64,000 nt of DNA from Streptococcus sp. oral taxon 056 str. F0418 (GTDB lineage Bacteria > Bacillota > Bacilli > Lactobacillales > Streptococcaceae). Of the stretch, positions 17,715 through 27,616 are shown piece by piece; the first letter of the stretch is position 1, and the number at the start of each line of letters is the position of its first letter. Made by a program: the position numbers and the translations under genes. Under the pieces are notes generated by a model that was not told the origin of the DNA, searched no databases, and saw only the letters and a program-made list of their open reading frames with translations. The stretch is from assembly GCF_000220065.1 (NCBI RefSeq), contig NZ_AFQU01000001.1, positions 372,001 through 436,000 on the forward strand, read 5' to 3'.

Positions 17715-18172
17715 ATGGTTCTTTTCCCAAATTGGAAAGATTTGCCCGAACTAGATTTATATCTTGATCAAGTTTTGCTCTATGTAAACACAGTCAATCA
17801 AAAGGCTTTTCCCGAACAAGAAAAGGTGCTAACGGCTGCCATGATTAACAATTATGTTAAACATGGACAAATTCAAAAACCAATCAAAAAAAGTACAATC
17901 GTACACAGATTGCACGTTTAATCATCCTTACAACTCTGAAACCTGTATTTCCTATTCAGGATATTATTGAAACAGTAGAATTTCTCGTAACCAATGAGGA
18001 AAGTTCTGAAACTTTTTATGATCAGTTTGTAATGTGTATGAGAGATGAAAAGTGCTCGACATCACCGCATCCTGTAGTCTTATCTGCCTGCCAAACTGTC
18101 AAACTATATCACCAAACTAGACAATTAGTCCTTGATTTGAAAGGAGAAATGATCGATGAACCAAACCTTTAA
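17715..18172 (+). pseudogene. DUF1836 protein gene, broken by one missing A
   Basis: The first 57 codons read 'FPNWKDLPELDLYLDQVLLY' ... 'AAMINNYVKHGQIQKPIKK', a good DUF1836 start with a MerR-like helix-turn-helix pattern. At the A7 run 17886-17892 the frame breaks. Adding one A restores 'KKYNRTQIARLIILTTLKPV' and continues to a TAA at 18172. The repaired protein is about 152 residues, normal for the family. Its end overlaps the start of the hemolysin III gene by 17 nt, so the two form one operon. DUF1836 has no firm function; DNA binding is inferred. The break may be real, phase-variable or a sequencing error. Confidence 0.8.
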
Positions 18173-18803
18173 ACTTAGCAAACGACTCAGTTTCGGAGAA
18201 GAAGTCGGAAATGCTGTCACGCATGCAGTTGGCTCTTTCCTTACTCTTATCTTACTGCCCTTATCAGCTATATATAGCTATGAAGTCCATGGCTTACTAT
18301 CAGCTATTGGAGTCTCCATTTTTGTCATCAGTCTATTTCTCATGTTTCTTTCGTCTACAATTTATCACTCTATGTCCTACGGATCCACTCACAAGTATAT
18401 CTTACGTATCATTGACCATAGCATGATTTATATTGCTATTGCAGGTAGTTATACACCTGTTGTCTTAGCTTTGATGAATAATTGGATCGGCTATCTAATC
18501 ATTCTCATTCAATGGGGAACAACTATTTTTGGTATTCTCTATAAAATTTTTGCCAAAAAAGTCAACGAGAAATTTAGCTTGGCACTCTATCTCATCATGG
18601 GCTGGTTGGTTGTCTTTATTATTCCCCCAATCATTAATCAAACAAGTCCACTCTTTTGGGGATTGATGCTAGCTGGCGGTCTCTGTTATACCATTGGAGC
18701 AGGATTTTATGCTAAGAAAAAACCATATTTCCATATGATTTGGCACCTTTTTATCCTAGCTGCTTCTGCTCTTCAGTATATAGCAATTGTCTTCACCATG
18801 TAA
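18156..18803 (+). CDS. Hemolysin III / TrhA-like membrane protein
   Basis: A 215-residue seven-helix protein of the hemolysin III/YqfA (PAQR-like) family. Conserved polar residues are visible: 'FGEEVGNAVTHAVGSFLTL' in helix 1, 'SSTIYHSM' in helix 2-3, and 'HMIWHLFILAASALQYIA' at the end, which carry the putative zinc histidines. AAAGGAG precedes the ATG by 9 nt, inside the DUF1836 gene. E. coli TrhA affects membrane energetics; hemolysis is not established for streptococcal forms. A strong terminator follows. Confidence 0.9.
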   Translation: MNQTFKLSKRLSFGEEVGNAVTHAVGSFLTLILLPLSAIYSYEVHGLLSAIGVSIFVISLFLMFLSSTIYHSMSYGSTHKYILRIIDHSMIYIAIAGSYTPVVLALMNNWIGYLIILIQWGTTIFGILYKIFAKKVNEKFSLALYLIMGWLVVFIIPPIINQTSPLFWGLMLAGGLCYTIGAGFYAKKKPYFHMIWHLFILAASALQYIAIVFTM

Positions 18804-18849
18804 AATTTTTCACCTTAAATCATTACATTAAACCCGTACATTAAATAGT

Positions 18850-18887
18850 AAAAACTCTCTGAGAAAAATTCTCAGAGAGTTTTTTTA
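18850..18887 (+). terminator. Terminator after hemolysin III
   Basis: AAAACTCTCTGAG and CTCAGAGAGTTTT form a perfect 13-bp stem with a T tail. Confidence 0.85.
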
Positions 18888-18974
18888 GTCATATTTCCCT
18901 CTTTTTCTAAAGCTCTCTGCTATTATAACATGATATCAGTCAAAATAAGTATGACTTTTCTATTCTTTTCTACT

Positions 18975-19003
18975 TTGTCAGAAACATATCAATATGCTAA
19001 AAT
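18975..19003 (+). promoter_or_regulatory. pepT promoter
   Basis: TTGTCA (18975-18980), a 17-bp spacer and TAAAAT (18998-19003), 32 nt before the pepT start. Confidence 0.6.
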
Positions 19004-19034
19004 AGATTTAAATCAAAATGAAAGAAGAGATTTT

Positions 19035-20261
19035 ATGAAATATCCTAATCTTTTAGAGCGTTTCCTGACATATGTCAAAGTCAACACGCGCTCAGACGAG
19101 ACATCTACTACTACACCCAGCACCCAGAGTCAGGTGGACTTTGCTAACAATGTCCTCATTCCTGAAATGAAACGGGTTGGCTTGGAAAATGTCTACTACC
19201 TGCCCAACGGCTTTGCGATTGGAACTCTGCCTGCCAACGATCCAAGCTTTACCCGAAAGATTGGCTTTATTTCCCATATGGATACGGCGGACTTCAACGC
19301 AGAAAACATCCAGCCACAGGTTATTGAAAATTATGATGGCGGTGTGATTCCACTTGGCCAGTCTGGCTTTAACTTAGATCCTGCTGACTTTACCAGTCTT
19401 CATAAATACAAGGGGCAAACTCTGATTACGACTGACGGAACAACCCTTTTGGGAGCAGACGACAAGTCAGGTATTGCTGAAATCATGACTGCTATCGAAT
19501 ACCTCTCTACTCATCCAGAAATCAAGCACGGAGAAATCCGAGTGGGATTTGGCCCAGACGAAGAAATCGGTATCGGAGCTGATAAGTTTGACGCTGAAGA
19601 CTTCGATGTGGACTTTGCCTACACTGTGGACGGCGGACCACTAGGAGAGCTCCAGTACGAAACCTTTAGCGCTGCTGGAGCAGAACTGACCTTCCAAGGT
19701 CGCAATGTCCATCCAGGAACTGCCAAAGGCCAAATGATCAATGCTCTCCAGCTGGCTATTGACTTCCACAACCAGCTACCAGAAGCCGATCGACCAGAGA
19801 AAACCGATGGCTACCAAGGCTTCTACCACCTGATGAATCTGACTGGTACAGTCGAAGAAGCCCAAGCAAGCTACATTATCCGTGACTTTGAGACAGAGGC
19901 TTTTGAAAATCGCAAAGCTACTATGCAGGCCATTGCTGATAAGATGAACCAAGAGCTGGGCAGCGAGCGTATCATCTTGACCCTCAAAGACCAGTATTAT
20001 AATGTGAAGCAGGTCATTGAAAAAGACATGACCCCTATCAATATCGCTAAGGCAGTTATGGAAAGTCTTGACATCCAGCCTATTATCGAGCCTATCCGTG
20101 GCGGAACTGACGGCTCAAAAATTTCCTTTATGGGTATTCCGACACCGAACCTCTTTGCCGGCGGTGAGAACATGCACGGGCGCTTTGAGTATGTCAGCCT
20201 AGAAACCATGGAACGCGCTGTCGATACCATTATCGGTATCGTCTCTTATCAAGAAAAATAA
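19035..20261 (+). CDS. pepT: Peptidase T (tripeptide aminopeptidase)
   Basis: A 408-residue M20B metallopeptidase that removes the N-terminal residue of tripeptides in the cytoplasm. First zinc ligands are in 'ISHMDTADF' (His81, Asp83), the bridging aspartate in '[12 protein letters not shown]' and the catalytic base in 'GPDEEIGIG'. The dimerisation domain interrupts the catalytic domain as usual. The ATG at 19035 follows AGAAGAGA; the frame is open further upstream but overlaps the promoter. The length fits the family (about 407). Confidence 0.96.
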   Translation: MKYPNLLERFLTYVKVNTRSDETSTTTPSTQSQVDFANNVLIPEMKRVGLENVYYLPNGFAIGTLPANDPSFTRKIGFISHMDTADFNAENIQPQVIENYDGGVIPLGQSGFNLDPADFTSLHKYKGQTLITTDGTTLLGADDKSGIAEIMTAIEYLSTHPEIKHGEIRVGFGPDEEIGIGADKFDAEDFDVDFAYTVDGGPLGELQYETFSAAGAELTFQGRNVHPGTAKGQMINALQLAIDFHNQLPEADRPEKTDGYQGFYHLMNLTGTVEEAQASYIIRDFETEAFENRKATMQAIADKMNQELGSERIILTLKDQYYNVKQVIEKDMTPINIAKAVMESLDIQPIIEPIRGGTDGSKISFMGIPTPNLFAGGENMHGRFEYVSLETMERAVDTIIGIVSYQEK

Positions 20262-20275
20262 ACCTCTCTTGAACA

Positions 20276-20327
20276 TAAAAAACGAACAAGCTAATTCTTT
20301 TCGAAATTAGCTTGTTCGTTTTTTTAT
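20276..20327. terminator. Bidirectional terminator between pepT and pht
   Basis: AACGAACAAGCTAATT pairs with AATTAGCTTGTTCGTT, with A and T tracts on both sides, serving convergent pepT and the Pht gene. Confidence 0.85.
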
Positions 20328-20421
20328 TCTTCTAATTTGATTAAGCTTTTATGAATGAGATTTCGTCTGATAAATCCTAGGTAATCTTATTAAAATTTTC
20401 TCAGAATAAATCTTTTATTTA

Positions 20422-23400
20422 TTAATTGCTTACTTCATTTGTTGTAGATGCCTGTTCAGAAGGCTGTGCTGGCTCTTCTTGAGTAGCCTCGCTTCCTTGA
20501 TCTTTTAGCTCTGAAGCAGGACTAGCTGCTTCTGTTGTTGTGGAACTTTCACTTGATGAACTAGTAGACTCGTTAGGCTCACTAGATGCCTGATTGGATG
20601 AACTATCAGTTGGAGTTTCCTTAGGTTTTACAGTTTCAAATTCTTTTTCTTCTGATTTGGGTGTATCAGAAACTGTTTTTTCTACCTTCCCTTGATTTTG
20701 AAGCCTCTCAACAAACGATTGAACTTCGGCAAGCAACTCTTCTTTATTGACTTTGCTATCTGCAAGTTTATCAAATAAAGCATCGACTTTAGTAAATAAT
20801 TCGTCTGACGCATTTTGCTCTTCAAGTAGCTTATGGGCTGCCATCAGTAAAGCATAAATTTTCTTATACAGTTCTTGATCTTTTGGATTTGTTTCTTCTT
20901 GCTGATTTTTAATAGTATCAACTATTTGAGACAAGAGTAACTTAAGCTCTTCCAAGATGGTCTCCCGATCTTTACGTCCTTCTTTAAGATCAGCTTGAAG
21001 AGCCAATAATTGATTCTTGTAGTTTTCTTGACTGGTAGAATCTTTAACCTTATCTAAAAGTGTTTGTCCTTGCAGGAAGAGTGCTTGGAAGGTTGCATCA
21101 GGAATTTCTACTTTTGGCTGTGGCGCAAATTCACCATAAAGTTCTTTTAAGAAACCGTAAATGGCTGTTTTGTAGTTCTGATCATCCGTTTTTTCGATAT
21201 CTAGAATAGTTTTATCTTTAGCTTGACTTGCCTCTCCACTAGCAAGAGCCTCATCAACTTCTAGTTTGGTTCGATAGAGGTCTAAGAACAAAGCTTTCAA
21301 ATCTACAGCTTCGATAAAGGCTTGCGACTTGTAAAGTTTCATAGCTAAATCTGCAACTTTTTTACGTAGTTCCGGTTGCAGGCGAGCATCATCTACAGCA
21401 AGGTAGAAGGTCTTAAGATATTCGACAGAGGTCATACCTGTCCGGTCTTGATAATCTTGAAGACTGGTCAGAAGCTGATCAATTTCTTTCATCTTATCTT
21501 CATTTTTTTCAACCTTCGCCATTTGCAAGTCGTTTAGTAAGGAAACTTTATTAACATTGTAGCTATCTGTTTCCAAGCGTTTGATCTTATCAACTAATTC
21601 CTGATACTTCTTATCTACTTCTGTCAGTTGCTCGCTCTTGGCATTTTTATCCACATGAATATAATGCTTATCAAACTGCTCCAAACTTGCTAAATAACCA
21701 GCTGTTGAGTTGCTCGGCAACTGCTTCATGGTTTCTACAAAATTACCTAAAGCAAGCTCAATTCGACGTTGCATCAAGAGATCATTTGCGTAGATTGTTC
21801 GACTAGCAGCTAGTAGTGAATCAACTTTCTCTAAAACAGCCTTTTCACTATAAGCTCCGGCTTGATATGCTGATTGTAAAGCAGGCAATTTATTCTTCAA
21901 GCCTAAGTTAACCCCTTTAGATTGAACTCGGATGTAATGATTGTGATCTCCATGAGGAATGACAAACTGACCGTTTTCGACTTGAATGCTGTATGGTGAC
22001 AAGCCTGAACGAAGAGCCGTTGTGTAGAGTTCATTTAAAAAGTCTAACTCAGGATTACCAGTTTCTATAGGAATACGGACATGTTCTTTTCTAACAGCAT
22101 AGGGATGGATATGGGTTGGATCATAAGCTTGATCTGGATTATTAAAGACGAAGAAACCTTTGGAAATCTTAATAGCTTCACGAGGAACTCCATATGTTTT
22201 AGAGATATAGGCCATCTTTTCTTCATCGCTCGCATCACGAGAAAAACGATCATAATCAGACTTCTCTTGACTTGGTTGAGCTGAATGTTGATGCTTTGTC
22301 AACTGTGCTTCAGCTGCAGCAATTTGATCTGCTGACAAATCTTTTTTAAAGAAGTAATGCGCATGGCCACCATGTTGAACAACGTATCCTTCCTCATCTT
22401 TTGAGATGACATTTTCAGCGTGGAAACCGTGGTCATCTTTTTCGACTGGTTTTGTTGGTTGGGACGGTTTTTTTGCTTGATCATTGCCTGGCTTTGTCGG
22501 TTTATGTACATCTGTTGATTGATTGCGCTGATCAGGCTTGGGTTCTTGGTGAGATAGATTTGTTCTCGCTTTAGGATAAGCCTTTTGACCTGCAACCGGT
22601 ATATTTCTGGCAATCTCCTCTTCTAGGGCTGACAAGCTGCTGTAAGGAATAAAGTGATAGTGATTACCGTGCGGAATGGCTACTCCTTCAGCAGTCCTGT
22701 GGGCAATTTTTGCAGGGTCGAAAATAAGACCATCTTTTTCAACATAACGATTTTCGCGCGGTGTATTATAAAGTTTTTGCAACAATCCGAAGTAATTTGT
22801 TGTCTTTCCAATTTCTGAATCTAGCTGATTTCCTCTGCGATTGCTTTCTGATTTATCCGCTTTAGATTCTTGACTTGATTTATCCGCTTGTCCATTATTT
22901 AAGCCCTGTTTTGATTGATTGTGGGCATTTGGAGTTCCTGGTTTTTTTTCAACAGAAAGAGAATCTTGCTTTTCTCCAACTGGCTTTTCAGTGGAATCAT
23001 CTGCCTTCTTATTTCGAGAATTCCAATATGCTTGCGCAGCTGCTAATTCACTCGGTGATAAATCACCTTTTGGAATATAGTGAATATGGCCACCGTGAGG
23101 CACTAAAAAGCCATCACCAGTATCAGATATAATATCAGATGGACTAAAGACATAACCATCGTCTGTCCTATAAGCTCCACCATCACGATGATTCAAATTA
23201 TCTGCTGATGAATAGGTTCTCTTACCAGCAGCATACGAAGCACTTGGATGACTAAAATCTTGCAATTTTCTGCTTACTTTTTGATCAGATCTTGTTTCTG
23301 AGTTATCTTCTTCACCATTTTCTTTTTTAGGATGAAGTTTCTTTTGGCGTGCGATTTCATCTACAGATCGGACATTGCTTGTTTCTTTAGCATTCGTCAA

Positions 23401-23832
23401 GTACAAGTAATATTTACCTGATACCTTAATAATATAGCCATCTTTGACTTGATTAACGATGTCTGCATCCTGTAACTGATAATGAGGATCTCGCATGATT
23501 AACTCTTCACTCAAAATAGCATCAAATGGAACCTTTCCATTGTAATAATGATAATGGTCACCATGAGAAGTTACATAGCCTTGATCTGTTATTTTAACAA
23601 CAATCTGCTCTGCTTTGATTCCTTCTTTTTCATTGACCTGTTCTGGTTTTAATTTCTCTTGCTTTTGCGCCCTGTTAGCTTGTTTACTTTTTGATTTTTT
23701 ATCTACATAAGCTATGCTATTTTTAGACTGTGATGTTTGTGTCTGTTCTGCTTGATGTTGCATCAGAACATAGCCACAAACACTCAAAGTTGCTAAAGCT
23801 GCGACCGAACGAATAATATATTTCTTTTTCAT
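20422..23832 (-). CDS. Histidine-triad (Pht) surface protein
   Basis: A 1136-residue exported protein of the pneumococcal histidine triad family, which binds zinc and supports zinc uptake and complement evasion. Five HxxHxH motifs are visible at His90, His246, His388, His487 and His627, each in 'HG(D/G/N)HxH(Y/F)'. The N-terminus has a basic, hydrophobic export signal (residues 1-25). The C-terminal half is helical and charged, ending in a Ser/Thr/Glu-rich tail without LPXTG. The start at 23832 follows GAGG at 8 nt; a TTG four codons earlier contains that site. It lies 8 nt after the adcAII frame, so they share the AdcR-controlled transcript. Confidence 0.95.
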   Translation of the reverse strand: MKKKYIIRSVAALATLSVCGYVLMQHQAEQTQTSQSKNSIAYVDKKSKSKQANRAQKQEKLKPEQVNEKEGIKAEQIVVKITDQGYVTSHGDHYHYYNGKVPFDAILSEELIMRDPHYQLQDADIVNQVKDGYIIKVSGKYYLYLTNAKETSNVRSVDEIARQKKLHPKKENGEEDNSETRSDQKVSRKLQDFSHPSASYAAGKRTYSSADNLNHRDGGAYRTDDGYVFSPSDIISDTGDGFLVPHGGHIHYIPKGDLSPSELAAAQAYWNSRNKKADDSTEKPVGEKQDSLSVEKKPGTPNAHNQSKQGLNNGQADKSSQESKADKSESNRRGNQLDSEIGKTTNYFGLLQKLYNTPRENRYVEKDGLIFDPAKIAHRTAEGVAIPHGNHYHFIPYSSLSALEEEIARNIPVAGQKAYPKARTNLSHQEPKPDQRNQSTDVHKPTKPGNDQAKKPSQPTKPVEKDDHGFHAENVISKDEEGYVVQHGGHAHYFFKKDLSADQIAAAEAQLTKHQHSAQPSQEKSDYDRFSRDASDEEKMAYISKTYGVPREAIKISKGFFVFNNPDQAYDPTHIHPYAVRKEHVRIPIETGNPELDFLNELYTTALRSGLSPYSIQVENGQFVIPHGDHNHYIRVQSKGVNLGLKNKLPALQSAYQAGAYSEKAVLEKVDSLLAASRTIYANDLLMQRRIELALGNFVETMKQLPSNSTAGYLASLEQFDKHYIHVDKNAKSEQLTEVDKKYQELVDKIKRLETDSYNVNKVSLLNDLQMAKVEKNEDKMKEIDQLLTSLQDYQDRTGMTSVEYLKTFYLAVDDARLQPELRKKVADLAMKLYKSQAFIEAVDLKALFLDLYRTKLEVDEALASGEASQAKDKTILDIEKTDDQNYKTAIYGFLKELYGEFAPQPKVEIPDATFQALFLQGQTLLDKVKDSTSQENYKNQLLALQADLKEGRKDRETILEELKLLLSQIVDTIKNQQEETNPKDQELYKKIYALLMAAHKLLEEQNASDELFTKVDALFDKLADSKVNKEELLAEVQSFVERLQNQGKVEKTVSDTPKSEEKEFETVKPKETPTDSSSNQASSEPNESTSSSSESSTTTEAASPASELKDQGSEATQEEPAQPSEQASTTNEVSN

Positions 23833-23840
23833 ATTTAACC

Positions 23841-24774
23841 TCAATTTTTTAATTCTTTTGCTAAAATAGCCAGATTTTCTTCTAAGTTTTCCAAATAAGT
23901 TTTGTCATTTTCAGGAACAGCTTCTAAAGGATTCAACACCTTGAGATTGACCCCTGTCGACTTCTTAAGTGTTTCTGCCAATTTAGAAGAAGCATTGCTT
24001 TCTACAAAAATGGTCTTGACTTGATAAGTCTTAATGAAATCTTGAATCTCTGCTAACTGTCTTGGACTGGGTTCTTGCTCTGGAGAAATGCCTGAAATGC
24101 CCAATTGCTTCAGACCGAAACGCTTGGCAAGATAAGAAAAAGCTGTATGTTGAGTAACAAATGTCTTCTCTTTTACTCCTTTAAAAATTTCCTGGTATTT
24201 TTGACTTAGTTTTTTAATTTTTTATATACTGCTGAGCATTTTTGTCATAGATAGTCGCATTTTTTTGATCAACCTTTGATAAGTGCTGAGCAATCAGTTG
24301 CACTTCCTCGGCCACTTTATCTGGATCAAGCCAGGTATGGGGATCATAGAGAGTCTTTTCATCAATGTCTCCCTCAGATGCTACCTCTTCTAGTCCTGCA
24401 ACCTTGTCCAATTTCATTCCTTCACTAGCTTCTATCATTTGTACTTTGGATTTTTCTATTGATGGGTCTAAGCTACCAGCCCAAGTTTCCAAAGTCCTTG
24501 AATGATATACAAAAAGATCTGCATCGTAAATGGCAGCCACATCACTAGCAGCTGGTTCAAACTCATGAATACCAGCTCCTGATTGAATCATTCTCACATC
24601 ATTCAGATCTCCCGAAACTTCTTTAAGCATCGAATAAATCGGATAGAAACTCGCAACAATATGAAGTCCTTGCTGTTCATTAGGACCACTCCTATCCTTT
24701 TTTCCACAAGAAATCATTAAAACACTTACTAATACGAGAATAAAACAAATATAAAGTTTTTTACTTTCATACAA
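23841..24774 (-). pseudogene. adcAII: AdcAII/Lmb-type zinc-binding lipoprotein, frameshifted
   Basis: Two fragments make one cluster A-I zinc-binding protein. The N-part (24774-24214) has a lipobox LMISC and metal histidines in 'GAGIHEFEP' and 'YDPHTW'. The C-part has 'TQHTAFSYLAKRFGLKQLGI', then 'SPEQEPSPRQLAEIQDF' and ends 'LEENLAILAKELKN'. One missing A in the run 24218-24223 shifts the frame; adding it gives 'YIKKLKKLSQKYQE' and joins the parts (about 310 residues). At the start, the ATG at 24770, with AAGGA 5 nt before it, is also out of frame by one A in 24757-24762. Repair would give MKVKKLYICFILVLV. If both are real, zinc delivery to Pht is lost. Confidence 0.85.
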
Positions 24775-24778
24775 TTCC

Positions 24779-24909
24779 TTAACCAGTTTATTATTTAGTT
24801 AGAAATATAACTATTTTCAAAAAATGTGTTATAAAATTTCAAAAACAGTTTTTTCTTAACCGGTTTATTAACCAGTTAAGATATTACTCTTTTTGTTGAC
24901 CATTGTCAA
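24779..24909 (-). promoter_or_regulatory. AdcR-type zinc-repressor boxes and promoter for adcAII-pht
   Basis: -35 TTGACA (24904-24909), a 17-bp spacer, -10 TAATAT (24881-24886). At the start point lie two AdcR-like boxes back to back: TTAACCAGTTAA (24868-24879, exact match to TTAACYRGTTAA) and TTAACCGGTTTA (24856-24867, one mismatch). A third, TTAACCAGTTTA (24779-24790), lies just before the ribosome site. Confidence 0.85.
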
Positions 24910-24968
24910 GTTTTATATTCCTTTTTTATAAAATTTTTATTATGGGATTGGTTCTAAAAAATAAAAAG

Positions 24969-25143
24969 GAGTCTGGGACAAAAGTCCTAGCCTCTCAATT
25001 GTCTTTGGATTGTCGAGCAAGACGCAGTGGTTGAGTGGGCTCTACTACGCTGATTTCATCAGCTTTTACACCCCTACTCAACTGTGCGGAGGTGGGACGA
25101 CGAAATCGAATTCTAACGAATTACCGATTTCTGTCCCACTCTC
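24969..25143. repeat. Streptococcal small intergenic repeat, copy 2
   Basis: A 175-bp element from GAGTCTGGGACAAAAG to CTGTCCCACTCTC. Its outer ends match copy 1 (334-492); the interior differs and holds a second pair TGGGACGACGAAATCG / CGATTTCTGTCCCA. Short open frames inside it look non-coding. It fills most of the gap between adcAII and the HxlR gene. Confidence 0.6.
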
Positions 25144-25241
25144 TTCGGAGATTATTATTAGAAAGATTAGGTTTCTATCAAATAAATTTAGGAGGTTTTT
25201 ATCTGATGACTATAGTATAGAGTCACTAGCTTAAATTATCC

Positions 25242-25556
25242 TTAAAGATTTTCTTTCCCCCACTGATTTAATTCCAGTAACAAAGGAAATAGCTTTTTCC
25301 CCTTGTCAGTCAAGGAATATTCCACCCTCAGTGGCATAGAATGAAAATCCTTGCGCAGTACTAGTTCATCAGCAATTAATTGATTCAGAGAGCGAGTTAG
25401 ACTCGTTCTCGTAACTCCTTTTACCCTTCTCAATAAATGATTAAAGCGAATCTGTTTATTTGAATAAATGACCCATAAAATATTCAACTTCCATTTTCCA
25501 CTAACTGAATCCATTACTCTCGTAATGCCACATTCCCAATGTTGATGGCTATTCAT
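25242..25556 (-). CDS. HxlR family transcriptional regulator
   Basis: A 104-residue winged-helix regulator with the HxlR pattern: 'WECGITRVMDSVSGKWKLNI' at the start, including the conserved cysteine that often senses thiol-reactive compounds, then 'SLNQLIADELVLRKDF' and the wing 'VEYSLTDKGKKL'. The ATG at 25556 follows GAGGAGA at a good distance; a GTG six codons earlier is less likely. It is divergent from a nitroreductase gene, the usual target type for HxlR sensors of quinones and aldehydes. The spacer contains CACAATAATGTG, a short candidate operator. Confidence 0.9.
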   Translation of the reverse strand: MNSHQHWECGITRVMDSVSGKWKLNILWVIYSNKQIRFNHLLRRVKGVTRTSLTRSLNQLIADELVLRKDFHSMPLRVEYSLTDKGKKLFPLLLELNQWGKENL

Positions 25557-25651
25557 CTTTCTCTCCTCAGTCACAATAATGTGCCTACTGTTTTTTTCAC
25601 TTTATCCATATTATAATGAAATAGTTATTATTTTGTAAAGGAGAAAAATCG

Positions 25652-26269
25652 ATGAAAACGAATCTTGATTTCCTCAATAAACGACAATCCATTCGTTCAT
25701 TTGATCCAAATGACACTATTTCAGATGATACCATTTACCAAATATTGGAAAGCGCTAGTAAGGCGCCTTCGAGCAATAATTTTCAACCTTGGAAAGTTGT
25801 AGTTTTTAAAAACAAAGAAATCCAAGAGCAATTAAAAAACTTTTCTTATCAACAACAGCAAGTAGCAGATGCTTCCGCAGTCTTTCTACTGCTTGGTGAT
25901 AAAAAGGCCTATGACATTGACAAACTACTAACATTCTATATCCAAAATGATATAATGGACTCTTCTGAGGCTGAACGTCGCAAAAAAAGGATTGAAGCTT
26001 ATTTTTCTTTACATCCCGAGGATAAGGATAAAGAAGGACTGCGCTTTGATTTAGGCTTGTTTGCTATGAATTTAATGTATGTTGCCCAAGCCTATGGTTA
26101 CGACTCTGTCCCTATGCGAGGTGTTGATTTTGAAGCCATCATGACTACATTTGAAATCAATCCCGAATTAGATCCAATTCTTCTTTTGCCTATCGGAAAA
26201 AAACTATCTGATGGTTTCCAAAAAATACGTTACTCTGTGGAAGATTTTACTACTTTTATCCATAAATAG
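25652..26269 (+). CDS. Nitroreductase family protein
   Basis: A 205-residue FMN-dependent NADH/NADPH oxidoreductase. The N-terminus 'LNKRQSIRSFDPND' carries the arginine-rich FMN phosphate site. 'ASKAPSSNNFQPWKVVVFKN' is the flavin-binding serine/asparagine segment and 'MYVAQAYGYDSVPMRG' is the later flavin loop. AAAGGAG precedes the ATG by 10 nt. It probably reduces nitroaromatics or quinones and is likely repressed by the divergent HxlR protein. A shared terminator with trmD follows. Confidence 0.9.
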   Translation: MKTNLDFLNKRQSIRSFDPNDTISDDTIYQILESASKAPSSNNFQPWKVVVFKNKEIQEQLKNFSYQQQQVADASAVFLLLGDKKAYDIDKLLTFYIQNDIMDSSEAERRKKRIEAYFSLHPEDKDKEGLRFDLGLFAMNLMYVAQAYGYDSVPMRGVDFEAIMTTFEINPELDPILLLPIGKKLSDGFQKIRYSVEDFTTFIHK

Positions 26270-26279
26270 TCATCATATT

Positions 26280-26315
26280 GAAAAAGCTTCGTGAGGCAAT
26301 CATCGAAGCTTTTTC
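26280..26315. terminator. Bidirectional terminator, nitroreductase and trmD
   Basis: GAAAAAGCTTCG (26280-26291) and CGAAGCTTTTTC (26304-26315) are perfect arms between convergent genes. Confidence 0.85.
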
Positions 26316-26318
26316 TAT

Positions 26319-27032
26319 TTATAATTTTTTTATTTCCTCTAGCATCGCTTCTTCTTCGGCCGTCATCTTATAGTCTTCTAGTAAGTCTGGTCGTCTTAGA
26401 TAGGTCTTTTTTAGACTTTCATAGAGACGCCACTTGCGGATATTTTCATGATGGCCACTCATCAATACTTCCGGCACAACCATCCCTCGGTATTCATAAG
26501 GGCGAGTGTATTGAGGGTATTCTAAAAGACCAGAAGAGAAGCTATCATCTGTATGACTGGCTTCCTTACCAATAACCTCAGGAATCAGGCGAACTGTGGC
26601 ATCAATCATGGTCATAGCCGCTAATTCTCCACCAGTAAGAACATAGTCCCCAAGTGAGATTTCATCTGTAACAAGCGTCTTAATCCGCTCATCATAGCCC
26701 TCGTAATGGCCACAAATGAAGATGAGTTCCTCTTCCTTAGCCAGCTCCTCCGCATAGGCTTGGTCAAAAGTCCGACCAGCAGGATCCAGTAAAATCACGC
26801 GAGGTTGCTTCTTTTCAATGGCATCATATGCATCAAAAATAGGCTGGGCCCGTAGCAACATCCCTTGACCACCACCGTAAGGCTCATCGTCCACGTGGCG
26901 AGACTTCTCTGCATTTTCTCGGAAATTGTGGTAATTGATTTCTAATAGTCCTTTTTCTCGCGCTTTTCCTACGATAGAGTGCTCCAAGGGCGCAAACATC
27001 TCCGGAAAGAGAGTCAAAATATCAATTTTCAT
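26319..27032 (-). CDS. trmD: tRNA (guanine37-N1)-methyltransferase
   Basis: A 237-residue SPOUT methyltransferase that makes m1G37 in tRNA and prevents +1 frameshifting. The knot that binds S-adenosylmethionine is visible in '[13 protein letters not shown]' and '[16 protein letters not shown]'. '[14 protein letters not shown]' is another conserved stretch. Length is normal. The start overlaps the rimM end by 11 nt, the standard rimM-trmD arrangement. Confidence 0.97.
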   Translation of the reverse strand: MKIDILTLFPEMFAPLEHSIVGKAREKGLLEINYHNFRENAEKSRHVDDEPYGGGQGMLLRAQPIFDAYDAIEKKQPRVILLDPAGRTFDQAYAEELAKEEELIFICGHYEGYDERIKTLVTDEISLGDYVLTGGELAAMTMIDATVRLIPEVIGKEASHTDDSFSSGLLEYPQYTRPYEYRGMVVPEVLMSGHHENIRKWRLYESLKKTYLRRPDLLEDYKMTAEEEAMLEEIKKL

Positions 27033-27540
27033 CGTCCAGTCCTTCCGGAATCTCTACATCAACTCGTCCCTGCTCAATATCAATACCAAGCACTACTGGC
27101 GGAATGTAGGGCAAAAGTAAATCACGCTTGCCTTTACGTTTGACCACCCAGACATCATTTGCTCCTGGCTGCAAAATCTCCTTTATCGTACCAAGTAGAA
27201 CGTCATTTTCATAGACTTCAAGACCAATGATTTCATGGTAGTAAAATTCACCATCTTCTAAGTCCGTCAAATCCTCTTCAGCTACTTTCAGACTAAAATC
27301 ACGGTATTTCTCAATGTCATTGATGTGGTACATCCCCTTAAACTTGATAATATCAAAGTTCTTGACTTTGCGATGGCTGGCGATCTCCACATTCATAACA
27401 AACTGATCCTTCTTATCGAAAAGAGCCAGTGTATTTCCTTTTCTAAAACGCTCTTCTGCAAAATCCGTCACTGACAAAACCCGCATCTCCCCTTGTAGGC
27501 CTTGAGTATTGACGATTTTCCCAACATTAAAATAATTCAT
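27022..27540 (-). CDS. rimM: Ribosome maturation factor RimM
   Basis: A 172-residue protein with an N-terminal RimM barrel ('[20 protein letters not shown]') and a C-terminal PRC barrel ('[20 protein letters not shown]' ... '[20 protein letters not shown]'). It binds ribosomal protein S19 and helps 30S head assembly. I start at the ATG 27540, 5 nt after GGAG; a GTG two codons earlier is within the spacer. It is co-transcribed with trmD. Confidence 0.96.
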   Translation of the reverse strand: MNYFNVGKIVNTQGLQGEMRVLSVTDFAEERFRKGNTLALFDKKDQFVMNVEIASHRKVKNFDIIKFKGMYHINDIEKYRDFSLKVAEEDLTDLEDGEFYYHEIIGLEVYENDVLLGTIKEILQPGANDVWVVKRKGKRDLLLPYIPPVVLGIDIEQGRVDVEIPEGLDDEN

Positions 27541-27616
27541 TTCCACTCCAATATTTTATACTCTGTTTAGTATTTTATCATGATATAAGGTAATGTACAA
27601 GAGAGATAAGGTTCGA

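Noticed and set aside
22875..23132. Plus-strand frame inside the Pht gene
   Set aside because: Antisense to a histidine-triad segment, no start signals.
25010..25234. Two plus-strand frames in the intergenic repeat
   Set aside because: They fall inside a structured repeat and lack ribosome sites.
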